A DNA stretch of 64,000 bases from JAPLJM01 sp963708515 (lineage in GTDB: Bacteria; Desulfobacterota; Syntrophia; Syntrophales; Fen-1087), in assembly GCA_963708515.1 (NCBI GenBank), contig CAVPSX010000018.1, forward strand, positions 124,001-188,000, in the 5' to 3' direction. The stretch's first letter is position 1, and every line of letters starts with the position of its first letter. The translations under genes and the position numbers were made by a program. Of the stretch, positions 45,272 to 54,512 are shown in pieces. The notes under the pieces are model-generated. The model had not been told where the DNA came from. It did no database searches and was given only the letters and a program-made list of their open reading frames with translations.

Positions 45272-45868
45272 TCAATGCGGTATTTCATCAATCATCATGC
45301 TTGCGAGTTTATTCGCTACCGTCGGAAGTTCCGGCTTGATCCACTTGTATGTTTGAGTCTCGTGGTGGCTGGCCTTCCACATGACAATACCCGTATCGGC
45401 ATCGATCATTTTGACGCCCATCCCGACCTTGGCGATCTTGTCCCTGTTTTCCATGGCGTACTGCCAATAGTCCACATTGACGACGAGAAATGCGTCGACT
45501 TGCGCCAGTTCCCCGATTCTTTTGCTCAGTTCGGGATCGGAAAAGTTAACGGTTTTGAGCTTGGCCACATACTCCCTTACAATCTTTCTCATTTCTTCAT
45601 TGATTTGAAACTGGCGGTTAATGGTATCCGCCGCAACCACGCTCTGGAACCATTTCCGTCTGACCAGTTCGCCGGCGATGATGTCCTCCATAACGCCTCT
45701 GGCTTCTTCATAAATCCCCACATCCGCCGGCAGCACACCGACTCGTTTCGGACGAAACTCTTTCACCTCCGGCGCCAACTGCGAGTAACGCAGGCCGCCG
45801 CATCCAAGAATCAGCATGAAGCACAGGACAGTTGCACCATATCCCCGCGCATTCTTTTTTACGGCCAC
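45272..45868 (-). CDS. Outer-membrane lipoprotein, CsgG/GNA1162-like fold
   Basis: 198 residues from GTG 45868, which has a perfect AGGAGGAGAT ribosome site. A short signal peptide ends in a lipobox (CFMLILGCGG, Cys18), so it is lipidated. The body (RVGVLPADVGIYEEARGVMED; ELAQVDAFLVVNVDYWQY; VKMIDADTGIVMWKASHHE) fits the small CsgG-like lipoproteins whose targets are unknown. It is distantly like the clipped gene at 21193-21786. Confidence 0.7.
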   Translation of the reverse strand: MAVKKNARGYGATVLCFMLILGCGGLRYSQLAPEVKEFRPKRVGVLPADVGIYEEARGVMEDIIAGELVRRKWFQSVVAADTINRQFQINEEMRKIVREYVAKLKTVNFSDPELSKRIGELAQVDAFLVVNVDYWQYAMENRDKIAKVGMGVKMIDADTGIVMWKASHHETQTYKWIKPELPTVANKLASMMIDEIPH

Positions 45869-45938
45869 ATCTCCTCCTGAATTGACCCTACACCATCCAT
45901 CCACAAATTCGTAAAAAGTCGAATAATGAGTCTAAAAC

Positions 45939-46064
45939 GACGGCTGCGTAAAAAGCTCCGCAGGCAAGGCGCGCAAATCCTGAGGAGTGAGGCGTACTTT
46001 GTCGTACGCCGCAACGACGAAGGATACAGCGTAACGCAGCATCCGGACTTTTTACGCAGCCGTC
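45939..46064. repeat. MITE with 17 bp perfect terminal inverted repeats
   Basis: A 126 bp element. The ends GACGGCTGCGTAAAAAG (45939-45955) and CTTTTTACGCAGCCGTC (46048-46064) are exact inverted repeats, and internal sequence is also largely palindromic (GTACTTTGTCGTAC, AACGACGAAGGATACAGCG). No ORF. Its right end overlaps the last codons of the IspH-UbiA gene and supplies the TAA stop. Confidence 0.85.
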
Positions 46065-47803
46065 ATCCATTTGATCGCAAACATCCACGCCTGGGCACTG
46101 ACGGCGGCAACAACATAGTTAGTCTCAAGCAAACCTTCCAGAACAACGGCTGAAATCGCCGATCTCCTATCACAAAGTTTTAAACAAATCCATACATAAA
46201 ATACGCAGATCAGAAGCATCAGGCTCAACGAGGAAGACCAGCCTGCCGCATAGGCCAGAACGAGCATAATGAACAGCGCCGCCGCAACGCCCTGCACCAG
46301 CAAGCGGGTCCGTTCCTCGCCGATCAGTACGGGAATCGTTTCCCTGCCGATCAGTCGGTCGCTCTGGATATCCATAATATCAGAAAGAGCGGAGCGTATA
46401 AAAACGATGGAAAAGCTGAAAAGAAACGCCACAATCAATGCCGGAGATACAGAGAGGCTGATTTCGATCCGGGGCAGGACGGCGGCCACCACAGCCCAGG
46501 CCAGGGCCATGGAGACCGTCTTGGAGCCGGGGAGGTCCTTCAGGCTCCGGAAACGCCACCCATCGGGCAATAAGCGCATATGATAGAAGACGCCTAAGAG
46601 GGAAACGGCCAAAAGCATGATAAAAGGTGCAAGCCCGGCCAGAAAAGCGCTCGTCCATGCCAGCAGCAAAGCGGCCACAGCCGTACCCAGATACAGTTTT
46701 TTATGCCTCAGATAGGATTCTTCCCGGAAAGATCCCATAAACGACGCTTTTTCCCGGCTCATGAAGCGATTGAGCGTATGCATGGCGTAAACATAAGAAG
46801 CGGCGGTCAGCATATTCGCCGGACGAACAGGAAACTCCTGGAGCAGCATGCTGACCCACGACAGACAACCGGCGCCGAAGGCCGAATAAAGATCCGTCCT
46901 CACGGTGGAGACCCAGACCCGAAATAGCCCCCTGAACCGCGCACCGCGCTCGCCCTTCTGGGCGGCCAGGTGATCCATCACCCGGTCAATAATCCAGTTC
47001 GGCGTTGACGCGCCTGCGGATACGCCTATCCGGCGATAGCTGTCAACCGGGATTTTCTTTAAATCGTCAACGGTTTCAATATGAAACGTCGGGGTTCCAG
47101 CCAGTTCCGAAAGCCGTGCCAGCTGCATGGTATTGGCGCTGTTCCTGCCGCCGACCACCACCATGGCATCAGCCTGAGCAGCCATTCTTTTGACCTCGGA
47201 TTGGCGCTTGTCTGTGGAATCACAGATCGTGTCAAAAACCACCGCCTCGGCAAACCTTTCCCGCAGCGCCGCGACGATTTCATTGAACTGATCGATATTC
47301 TGGGTGGTCTGGGCAACGACGCAGACCCGTTCCAGATCGGGCAGATGCGCCACATCGTCCAGGCTGTTGAGGATCATCCCCTTTCCGTACGCATACCCCA
47401 AAAGCCCCATGACTTCCGGGTGATTTGCATCGCCGATGATAAGGACTGTTTCATCCTTGCGGGCGTGCTTTTTAATGATGGCCTGAACATGCGCCACTCT
47501 CGGGCACGTGGCGTCAATGATGCGAACGCCCTTTTCCCTGATCTTTTTTCTCTCATCAGGGGAAATGCCGTGGGCGCGGATCACCAGCGTGGCCCCCTGT
47601 TCGGAATCGGGGATTTCATCAAGGCGCCTGACAGGGATAACCCCTCGGTTGCGCAGGAGTTCCACCGTCTGGGGGTTGTGAATCAGGGGACCATAGGTAT
47701 AAATATTGGCCTTCCCTTTGCGCTGGGTGATATCCAGAACCAGATCCACCGCCCGTCTCACGCCCATGCAGAAACCCGCCGTCTCGGCCAGAATGACACT
47801 CAT
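46052..47803 (-). CDS. ispH: Fusion of 4-hydroxy-3-methylbut-2-enyl diphosphate reductase (IspH) and a UbiA-like prenyltransferase
   Basis: A 583-residue two-part protein. Residues 1 to ~283 are IspH: cluster cysteines Cys12 (GFCMGVRRAV), Cys100 (DATCPRV) and Cys194 (DTICDST), plus Glu130 in ANHPEVMG. It makes isopentenyl and dimethylallyl diphosphate. Residues ~295-583 form a polytopic UbiA-like domain with an intact second Asp motif (SDIMDIQSDRLIGRETIPVL) but a weak first motif (MHTLNRFMSREK lacks NDxxD). No stop or internal start separates the parts. It neighbours dxs and ispA. The final residues KWMTAA and the stop come from a MITE. Confidence 0.9.
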   Translation of the reverse strand: MSVILAETAGFCMGVRRAVDLVLDITQRKGKANIYTYGPLIHNPQTVELLRNRGVIPVRRLDEIPDSEQGATLVIRAHGISPDERKKIREKGVRIIDATCPRVAHVQAIIKKHARKDETVLIIGDANHPEVMGLLGYAYGKGMILNSLDDVAHLPDLERVCVVAQTTQNIDQFNEIVAALRERFAEAVVFDTICDSTDKRQSEVKRMAAQADAMVVVGGRNSANTMQLARLSELAGTPTFHIETVDDLKKIPVDSYRRIGVSAGASTPNWIIDRVMDHLAAQKGERGARFRGLFRVWVSTVRTDLYSAFGAGCLSWVSMLLQEFPVRPANMLTAASYVYAMHTLNRFMSREKASFMGSFREESYLRHKKLYLGTAVAALLLAWTSAFLAGLAPFIMLLAVSLLGVFYHMRLLPDGWRFRSLKDLPGSKTVSMALAWAVVAAVLPRIEISLSVSPALIVAFLFSFSIVFIRSALSDIMDIQSDRLIGRETIPVLIGEERTRLLVQGVAAALFIMLVLAYAAGWSSSLSLMLLICVFYVWICLKLCDRRSAISAVVLEGLLETNYVVAAVSAQAWMFAIKWMTAA

Positions 47804-47832
47804 GATGGCAACGCCTCTTCAATACTTTGAGG

Positions 47833-47995
47833 ACTTTGCATAACCGCTGAAAAATGGTTAGCAAGCGGCGAATCAAATGTTTTCCGCATTTCCAGCGAGG
47901 ATGTTAACGGTTTGTCGTCTTTCATGATTACGTCCGGTCGTCCTCTTAGCGGAAAAGATTTTTGAGCCGCGGCTAAGCCATTTTTCAAAGGCCTC
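47833..47995. repeat. Dispersed ~160 bp palindromic repeat, copy 3 (reverse orientation)
   Basis: Between the IspH-UbiA gene and tlyA. It starts CTTTGCATAACCGCTGAAAA, has GCAAGCGGCGAATCAAA, and ends GAAAAGATTTTTGAGCCGCGG then CCATTTTTCAAAGGCCTC, the reverse of copies 1, 2 and 4. The centre (GTTTGTCGTCTTTCATG) differs. The tlyA stop codon lies within its end. Confidence 0.85.
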
Positions 47996-48728
47996 GCTTT
48001 GCCCAAATGAAAAATTCCCTGTTTCCGGCCGGGCCTGTGATCGGCGATTCGGAGGTCCCCAGAACATGGAGGTTCATCTGATCGAAAAAGGCTTTCATCT
48101 CTTCAATCACCTGCCGGTGCAGGTCCGGATTGCGAACGACGCCGTGTTTTTCCACCGCCGCCCGCCCCACCTCAAACTGTGGTTTGATCAGGGCAAGCAG
48201 GACCGCATCGGCCTTGATCAGCCGCAGCACAGCCGGAATGACCAGTTTCAGGGAAATGAAGGATGCGTCAACCGTGGTCAGGTCGATCGGATCTTCAAGC
48301 CCCCGGCCGTCAAAGGTGCGGATGTTGGTCCGCTCGATGCTGGTCACGCGCGGGTCCTGACGCAGACGCCAGGCGAGTTGCCCGTAACCCACATCGATGG
48401 CATAGACCTTCGCCGCCCCTTCCTGGAGAAGGCAATCGGTAAATCCTCCCGTGGACGCCCCCACGTCGAGGCAGACGAGGCTCCGGACACAGACGCCAAA
48501 TGTCTCCAGGGCGCTTTTAAGTTTCACCCCGCCCCGGCTCACATAGGGATGATTCTCGCCCTTGATCCGGATGGCGGCATCGGCAGAAATGAGTACACCG
48601 GCCTTATCCTTTCTCTGTTCATCCACCAGGACGCGGCCGGACAGGATCATGGCCCTGGCCCGCTCGCGGCTGGAGACCAGAGCGCGGTCCACCAGGAGCT
48701 TATCCAGCCTGACTTTGGTTTCCTTCAA
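47985..48728 (-). CDS. TlyA-family rRNA methyltransferase
   Basis: About 247 residues. An N-terminal S4 domain (VRLDKLLVDRALVSSRERARAMILSGRVLV) and an FtsJ-like methyltransferase fold (VCLDVGASTGGFTDCLLQ; DVGYGQLAWRLRQD; KPQFEVGR). TlyA proteins 2'-O-methylate rRNA and were first annotated as hemolysins. The TTG at 48728 is preceded by GAGGAG and overlaps the dxs end; ATG 48764 is an alternative. Its stop overlaps repeat copy 3. Confidence 0.88.
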   Translation of the reverse strand: MKETKVRLDKLLVDRALVSSRERARAMILSGRVLVDEQRKDKAGVLISADAAIRIKGENHPYVSRGGVKLKSALETFGVCVRSLVCLDVGASTGGFTDCLLQEGAAKVYAIDVGYGQLAWRLRQDPRVTSIERTNIRTFDGRGLEDPIDLTTVDASFISLKLVIPAVLRLIKADAVLLALIKPQFEVGRAAVEKHGVVRNPDLHRQVIEEMKAFFDQMNLHVLGTSESPITGPAGNREFFIWAKRGL

Positions 48729-50610
48729 GAATGCTCCTCGCCGCCCGGATAATCCCGGCTTCATCAATGCCGTACCGGCTTCTGAGTTCCGCTTGTGTGG
48801 CATGAGGAACGAATTCGTCGTCGACGCCCAGGCGTTTCACCTGAACATCATGAATCCCCATCTGCTCAAACGCCTCCAGCACCGCGCTCCCGAAACCGCC
48901 CATGAGCACGTTCTCCTCGACGGTGATGATTTTCTTCAAAGAACGAGCGGTTTCTCCGATCAGCTCCCGGTCAAGGGGTTTGACGAAACGGGCATTGACG
49001 ACCCGGGCATGGATGCCTTCCCGCCGGAGATGGTTCGCCGCGGCCAGGGCCGGATAAACCGTGGACCCGATAGCCACAATGGCCAGGTCTGCCCCCTCGC
49101 AAACCACTTCCGCTTTGCCGATGGGCAGCGCCTGGGGCGTATCATCCATCGTCACCCCCACGCCGGCGCCGCGGGGGTAGCGGACCGAAGCCGGGCGCCC
49201 GCAGGCAATAGCCGTTTTCAGCATGTGTTGAAACTCATTTTCATCTTTCGGCGCCATGACGATCATGTTCGGAATCGCCCGCAGATAGCTATAGTCGAAC
49301 AGGCCGTGATGGGTCGGGCCGTCGTCGCCCACAAAGCCCCCCCGGTCCAGGGCCAGGACAACGGGCAGGTTCTGCAAGCAGACATCGTGCAGGACCTGAT
49401 CGTAGGCGCGCTGCATGAAGGTCGAGTAGATCGCCGCCACGGGGATGAACCCTTCCAGGGCAAGACCCGCGGCAAATGTCACTCCGTGCTGTTCGGCAAT
49501 GCCCACATCGAAGAAGCGTTCGGGCCATTCGCGGGCAAATTGCCCCAGACCCGTTCCGTCGCACATGGCCGCCGTTATGGCCACAATTTTTGGATTCTCC
49601 CGGGCCAGGCGAATGAGCGTCCGGCCGAAGACCTGTGTATAGGTGGGTTTTGCCTGATTTGCGTCGGCGGCGCCCGTTTCCACGCAGAATGGCGCAATGC
49701 CATGAAATCGTGACGGATCCTTCTCCGCAAAGGAATAGCCTTTTCCTTTTTTAGTCAGTACATGGACCAGCACCGGTCCTTCCATGACCCGCACATTTTC
49801 CAAATTCTTGATCAGGTGGTCCAGCCGGTGTCCCTCGAGGGGCCCCACATAAGTAAAGCCCAGGTCTTCAAACAGGGCTCCGGGAACGATCAGGGTCTTG
49901 AGTGATTCTTCCACGTGCTGGGTGAGACGGACCATCTGTCCGCCGATGGACGGAATCGTATTGAGAAAATGCTTGATTTCAGCCTTCAGTCGGGTCATCG
50001 TCTGGCCGGTCATGACCCGGTTCAAATAGGAGGACATGGCACCCACGTTGGCGGAAATGGACATTTCGTTGTCGTTCAGGATGATGATCAGGTCTTTGTT
50101 GCGGTCGCCCGCCCAGTTGAGCCCTTCGTATGCCATTCCCGCCGTCATGGAACCGTCGCCGATGACGACGATAATCTTGAAATCCTCCCCTTTGAGACAC
50201 CGCGCTTCCGCCATCCCGGTTGCGGCGGAGATGGAGGTGCTGCTATGCCCGACGTCGAGGCAGTCATAGGGGCTTTCCGCCCGCTTCGGAAAGCCGCTGA
50301 GGCCGCCCTTCTGCCGCAGGGTATGGAAACGGTCCTTCCGACCCGTAATGATTTTGTGGGCGTAGGCCTGATGGCCCACATCCCAGACGAGCTTGTCCCT
50401 CGGCGTTTCAAAAACCTTATGGATGGCCAAGGTCAGTTCCACGGCGCCCAGGGACGAGGCCAGATGGCCGCCGCTGCGCGAGACGGTTTCAATGATCATT
50501 TCCCGGATCTCGCCGGCCAGATGATTCAGGGACTGAATGTCCAGTCCCTTGATATCATTCGGGTAATTTACTTTAGCCAGAACACTTTCTCTGATCTGTT
50601 CATTCTTCAC
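48700..50610 (-). CDS. dxs: 1-deoxy-D-xylulose-5-phosphate synthase
   Basis: A 636-residue TPP enzyme. GHQAYAHKIITGR, the TPP motif GDGSMTAGMAYEGLNWAG and the C-terminal VTVEENVLMGGFG-like region (ITVEENVLMGGFGSAVLE) define DXS. It condenses pyruvate and glyceraldehyde 3-phosphate, the entry step of the MEP pathway completed by IspH nearby. Confidence 0.97.
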   Translation of the reverse strand: MKNEQIRESVLAKVNYPNDIKGLDIQSLNHLAGEIREMIIETVSRSGGHLASSLGAVELTLAIHKVFETPRDKLVWDVGHQAYAHKIITGRKDRFHTLRQKGGLSGFPKRAESPYDCLDVGHSSTSISAATGMAEARCLKGEDFKIIVVIGDGSMTAGMAYEGLNWAGDRNKDLIIILNDNEMSISANVGAMSSYLNRVMTGQTMTRLKAEIKHFLNTIPSIGGQMVRLTQHVEESLKTLIVPGALFEDLGFTYVGPLEGHRLDHLIKNLENVRVMEGPVLVHVLTKKGKGYSFAEKDPSRFHGIAPFCVETGAADANQAKPTYTQVFGRTLIRLARENPKIVAITAAMCDGTGLGQFAREWPERFFDVGIAEQHGVTFAAGLALEGFIPVAAIYSTFMQRAYDQVLHDVCLQNLPVVLALDRGGFVGDDGPTHHGLFDYSYLRAIPNMIVMAPKDENEFQHMLKTAIACGRPASVRYPRGAGVGVTMDDTPQALPIGKAEVVCEGADLAIVAIGSTVYPALAAANHLRREGIHARVVNARFVKPLDRELIGETARSLKKIITVEENVLMGGFGSAVLEAFEQMGIHDVQVKRLGVDDEFVPHATQAELRSRYGIDEAGIIRAARSILEGNQSQAG

Positions 50611-50640
50611 AGCAATGCCTTATGCAACATTTTATTTTAA

Positions 50641-51558
50641 CTACATGCCCCGCTCGATCACATAGCGGGCAATGGCCCGCAGGGGCTTGGCACGCTGGTC
50701 GAACCCCCGGAGGGCCGATTGGGCCCGGGCAACGAGATCTGCCATCCTTGTCCGCGACGCCTCTATCCCCAGCAAATGCGGAAAGGTGAGCTTGCCGCGC
50801 TCGGCGTCGCTGCCCGTCCCTTTGCCCAGCGCCGCCCGGTCGCCTTCCACATTGAGGATATCGTCGGCGATCTGGAAGGCCAGCCCCACATTCCGCCCAT
50901 AGTCCGCTATCGCTTCGACCTCCCCGGTCTGCGCTCCGGCCAGAATCGCCCCGGCCCGGACGGATGCAACGATCATGGCGCCCGTCTTGTGTGTGTGAAT
51001 GTACAGGAGCGTTTCTTCATTCACGGGGCCGGCCTCCGCTTGCATATCCAAGACCTGCCCGCCCACCATGCCCCAGAAACCGGCGGCCCGGGCGATCTCA
51101 TGAATGACGCTCAGGATTCTGTCCGGTGGAATTTGCGGCATCCGCTCTGCCGCCGACATCAGGGCAAAGGCCTCCGTCAGCAGGGCGTCTCCGGCCAGAA
51201 TGGCCACGGCCTCGCCGAAAACCTTGTGGCTCGTGGGTTGCCCGCGTCTGAGATCGTCGTCATCCATGGCCGGCAGGTCGTCATGGATCAGAGAGTAGGT
51301 GTGGATCATTTCCAGGGCGCAGGCCACAGGCAGGACAGCACGACCGTCTCCGCCGACGGCTTCGGCGGCCGCCAGGCAGAGGATGGGCCGGAGCCGCTTC
51401 CCGCCGGCAAACAGGCTGTACCGTACCGCCTGAAAGATGACCGGCGGGTAATTCGTCTCATGCGGCAGCGCCTCGTTCAGGGCTGCATCAACCAGCTCTT
51501 TCCGGACACCCAGATAATCAGACAAGAGAAAATCCATCCGGTTATTCACTGTCTTCAT
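50641..51558 (-). CDS. ispA: Polyprenyl (farnesyl/geranylgeranyl) diphosphate synthase
   Basis: A 305-residue trans-prenyltransferase. The first Asp-rich motif is DDLPAMDDDDLRRG, the second DDILN, and the substrate lysines and arginine lie in FAGGKRLRP. The four acidic residues before LRRG with PAM match farnesyl-type bacterial enzymes. It uses the products of IspH. The order xseA-xseB-ispA-dxs is a conserved cluster. Confidence 0.94.
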   Translation of the reverse strand: MKTVNNRMDFLLSDYLGVRKELVDAALNEALPHETNYPPVIFQAVRYSLFAGGKRLRPILCLAAAEAVGGDGRAVLPVACALEMIHTYSLIHDDLPAMDDDDLRRGQPTSHKVFGEAVAILAGDALLTEAFALMSAAERMPQIPPDRILSVIHEIARAAGFWGMVGGQVLDMQAEAGPVNEETLLYIHTHKTGAMIVASVRAGAILAGAQTGEVEAIADYGRNVGLAFQIADDILNVEGDRAALGKGTGSDAERGKLTFPHLLGIEASRTRMADLVARAQSALRGFDQRAKPLRAIARYVIERGM

Positions 51559-51772
51559 CTTTAAAGGGTCTGGTCACCGGCTCGTCACCTTGCTTGAGCA
51601 GCAGATCGACCCTCCTTTCGGTCTCATCGAGTTTTTTTGCACAAAAGCGCGCCAGGCGCGTCCCTTCTTCAAAGGCCTTGAGAGATTCTTCCAGCGTCAT
51701 ATCGCCCGTTTCCATTTTTTTTACGAGCTCTTCGAGCCGGCCTAACGCCTCTTCAAATTTTTCCCTGGCCAT
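51542..51772 (-). CDS. xseB: Exodeoxyribonuclease VII small subunit
   Basis: A 76-residue helical protein with the XseB core FEEALGRLEELVKKMETG, then MTLEESLKAFEEGTRL. It overlaps the ispA start by 17 bp and follows xseA by 3 bp. With XseA it degrades single-stranded DNA to oligonucleotides. Confidence 0.95.
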   Translation of the reverse strand: MAREKFEEALGRLEELVKKMETGDMTLEESLKAFEEGTRLARFCAKKLDETERRVDLLLKQGDEPVTRPFKDEDSE

Positions 51773-51775
51773 AAA

Positions 51776-53134
51776 TTACTCCTGCTCCCGATAAACGCTC
51801 ACAACCTTTGCTTCAAAACGGCCGGACGCCACCCTGACTTCGACCATGCTTTTTTCTGAAACATCGGTTGCCTTCCGGACGATGCTGCCGTCGGGAAGGC
51901 AGCGGACAATCGCGTAACCCCTGCTCAGTACTGTCAGCGGGCCCAGTGAATCGAGTACCGCCATGTGGGTGTATAATTGATTTTTCAAAATTTCCAATCC
52001 CTTGAGCGTACCGGCTATCATATTTTTCCGCAGGTTTTCAAGAATAAACTGGGCATCCCGGATGCGACCCCGCGGACCGGCATGCCGCAATTGGCTTTTC
52101 CGCTGAAGTACGATTTGCCGCCGCAATTCCGACTGATTTTTAAAGGCTCTTTGCATTCTCTCCAGTGCATCATCGACGCGGAGGCGGATATCGGTTAACT
52201 TTCTTTTCGGGTCCTTCAATCGGTCCGTCAAGGCGATAACCTGTTCCTGTAGTCGTTGCAGCCGCCTTTGATGCTGCTGAATCATTCTCAGGTAAAGCGC
52301 TTTGACAGAGGCGATCAGGTCGCGCTTCAGGGGCAGAACCATCTCGGCCGCCGCCGACGGCGTCGGCGCCCGGAGGTCTGCGACAAAGTCGGCTATCGTA
52401 AAATCCGTCTCATGCCCAACCGCTGAAATAACCGGTATGCGCGAATGAAAGATCGCCCGGGCCACGCCTTCATCATTGAACGGCGCCAGGTCTTCCAGCG
52501 ATCCGCCCCCCCGGGCCAGAATGATCACTTCGACGTCTGTGAAGCTCTGCATATCCCTGATCGCCTGAACAATTTCCGGCGGCGCTTCCACACCCTGCAC
52601 GCGCACCGGTGCAATCAAAATCGGCACAGAAGAAAAACGGCGGCGCGTGATCGTCAGAATATCCCGGATAACAGCGCCGGTGGGAGAGGTGATGACCCCG
52701 ATTTTCCGGGGCAAGAACGGAACCGGTTTCTTTCTGGCAGGCTCGAACAGACCTTCCGCCTGCAACCGCTGCTTCAACTGCTCGAAGGCCTTCTGGAGCG
52801 CGCCGACGCCTTTGGGTTCTACGGCCTCCGTAATGAGTTGATATTCACCGCGGACCGTATAGACGCTGAGCCTGGCCCGGCAGATGATCTGCATGCCTTC
52901 CTCGAGGTCAAACCGGGCCTGCGGATTCCAGACAGCGTTCCTCTGTCCGTAGGGGGAGCGGAACAGGACCGCGCGCACCTGGCTCTTCTCATCTTTCAGA
53001 GTAAAGTAAACATGACCGGAAGCGGGCCGGCGCAGGTTAGACACTTCCCCCTCCACCCAGATCACATCAAAGCCCTCCTCCAGCAGGCCCTTGATTTGAT
53101 CATTCAGTTCTGTAACCGTCCAGATGTCTTTCAT
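51776..53134 (-). CDS. xseA: Exodeoxyribonuclease VII large subunit
   Basis: A 452-residue protein. An N-terminal OB-fold (DVIWVEGEVSNLRRPASGHVYFTLKDE) precedes the catalytic exonuclease domain (PRKIGVITSPTGAVIRDIL; ILARGGGSLEDLAPFNDE; ISAVGHETDFTIADFVADLRAPTPSAAAE) and long coiled-coil helices at the C-terminus. First gene of the xseA-xseB-ispA-dxs-tlyA run. Confidence 0.96.
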   Translation of the reverse strand: MKDIWTVTELNDQIKGLLEEGFDVIWVEGEVSNLRRPASGHVYFTLKDEKSQVRAVLFRSPYGQRNAVWNPQARFDLEEGMQIICRARLSVYTVRGEYQLITEAVEPKGVGALQKAFEQLKQRLQAEGLFEPARKKPVPFLPRKIGVITSPTGAVIRDILTITRRRFSSVPILIAPVRVQGVEAPPEIVQAIRDMQSFTDVEVIILARGGGSLEDLAPFNDEGVARAIFHSRIPVISAVGHETDFTIADFVADLRAPTPSAAAEMVLPLKRDLIASVKALYLRMIQQHQRRLQRLQEQVIALTDRLKDPKRKLTDIRLRVDDALERMQRAFKNQSELRRQIVLQRKSQLRHAGPRGRIRDAQFILENLRKNMIAGTLKGLEILKNQLYTHMAVLDSLGPLTVLSRGYAIVRCLPDGSIVRKATDVSEKSMVEVRVASGRFEAKVVSVYREQE

Positions 53135-53294
53135 GATTCAGCACCCTTGAGAATCGCCGTATCAGAATTCTGGCGCCGTGACAAGGCATGTTTGGTATGT
53201 AGTCTTATTGTAGAAGCATCCTCATTGACATTTCCCCGTTTCTACATTATAAGCATCCATATAAACAACAGAAGGAATCCACCTCAGAATACTT

Positions 53295-54314
53295 ATGAAA
53301 AAGAAAGATCTCCTGAACAAACCGGTGCAACACATCGACATCACTGATTTTGACGCCACACCCATCATTGCCGCCATGCGCGGCATGTCTTTTACGGCCC
53401 GTGACCTTGCAGTTGCGGCGGATATTTACGATCGCATGCTCACCGACAAAAAATGCGCCGTTATGCTCACGATCGCCGGCAGCACGAGCGCTGCCGGATG
53501 TATGCAAATTTACGTTGACATGGTTAAAAACAACATGGTCGATGCCATCGTCGCCACAGGCGCCGCAATCGTGGATATGGATTTTTTTGAAGCCCTGGGA
53601 TTCAGACATTATCAGGGCAGCTCTCATGCGGACGACCGGAGCCTGCGAAAACTTTATATTGACCGGATTTATGATACATTCATTGATGAAGAAGAACTGC
53701 AGATCTGCGATCGGACCGTCAAGGAAATCGCCGATGCGCTGCCGCCGCGCACCTACTCTTCCCGTGAGTTCATTCAGGAAATGGGCCGTTATCTGACCAC
53801 CCATGCCCGGAAAGCGGATTCCCTTGTCCAGACGGCCTACGAAAACGGGGTCCCTATTTTCTGTCCGGCCTTTTCCGACAGCAGCGCGGGCTTCGGCCTA
53901 GTCCTGCATCAGGCGCAACACCCCCGAAAGCATGTCTCCATCGATTCCGTTAAGGATTTTCGGGAATTGACCCTGATCAAAATCAAGGCCAAGTCTACCG
54001 GACTCCTGATCATTGGAGGGGGGGTGCCGAAAAATTTTGCCCAGGACACGGTCATCTGTGCCGAACTATTGGGCAAGAATGTACCTATGCACAAATATGC
54101 GGTACAGATCACGGTGGCCGACATGCGGGACGGGGCTTGCTCGAGCTCGACGCTGAGGGAGGCCAGTTCCTGGGGGAAGGTGGACACGCTCTTTGAACAG
54201 ATGGTCTATGCGGAAGCCACTTCTGTTCTTCCGCTCATAGCCAGTTATGCGTATCACCGCGGCAACTGGGGAAAAAGGGGGAAAAGGCGGTTCGCCGGCT
54301 TGTTCGAAAAATGA
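53295..54314 (+). CDS. Deoxyhypusine-synthase homologue (bacterial spermidine-dependent transferase)
   Basis: A 339-residue homologue of eukaryotic deoxyhypusine synthase. It has GSTSAAG near the N-terminus, VATGAAIVDMDF, the ACSSSTLREASSWGKV active-site segment with the conserved Lys (Lys295), and NAD-site glycines (LIIGGGVPKNF). Bacteria lack eIF5A, and characterised bacterial members instead make polyamines such as homospermidine-type products; its precise product here is unknown. It stands alone and is convergent with tRNA-Ala. Confidence 0.85.
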   Translation: MKKKDLLNKPVQHIDITDFDATPIIAAMRGMSFTARDLAVAADIYDRMLTDKKCAVMLTIAGSTSAAGCMQIYVDMVKNNMVDAIVATGAAIVDMDFFEALGFRHYQGSSHADDRSLRKLYIDRIYDTFIDEEELQICDRTVKEIADALPPRTYSSREFIQEMGRYLTTHARKADSLVQTAYENGVPIFCPAFSDSSAGFGLVLHQAQHPRKHVSIDSVKDFRELTLIKIKAKSTGLLIIGGGVPKNFAQDTVICAELLGKNVPMHKYAVQITVADMRDGACSSSTLREASSWGKVDTLFEQMVYAEATSVLPLIASYAYHRGNWGKRGKRRFAGLFEK

Positions 54315-54316
54315 AA

Positions 54317-54343
54317 CGGGGACAGGCCCTGTGCTTGTCCCCG
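54317..54343 (-). terminator. Intrinsic terminator of tRNA-Ala
   Basis: Stem CGGGGACA/TGTCCCCG (54336-54343 and 54317-54324), followed on the minus strand by TTTCATTTTT. It lies 12 bp after the tRNA 3' end and immediately after the stop of the convergent DHS-like gene. Confidence 0.75.
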
Positions 54344-54355
54344 CATTGAAAAGAC

Positions 54356-54431
54356 TGGTGGAGATGAGGGGGCTCGAACCCCTGACCTCGGCATTGCGAA
54401 CGCCGCGCTCTCCCAGTTGAGCTACATCCCC
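54356..54431 (-). tRNA. tRNA-Ala (CGC)
   Basis: 76 nt with encoded CCA. Acceptor GGGGATG/CATCTCC has the G3:U70 pair that identifies alanine tRNA; the anticodon loop TTCGCAA gives CGC, reading GCG. Confidence 0.95.
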
Positions 54432-54512
54432 GCGCACGACGGGTCGTCGAAAAATAGTGCGCTCCGACCGGCACCGTATATATGACATGATTCGGGTCTG
54501 TCAAGCAATAGT

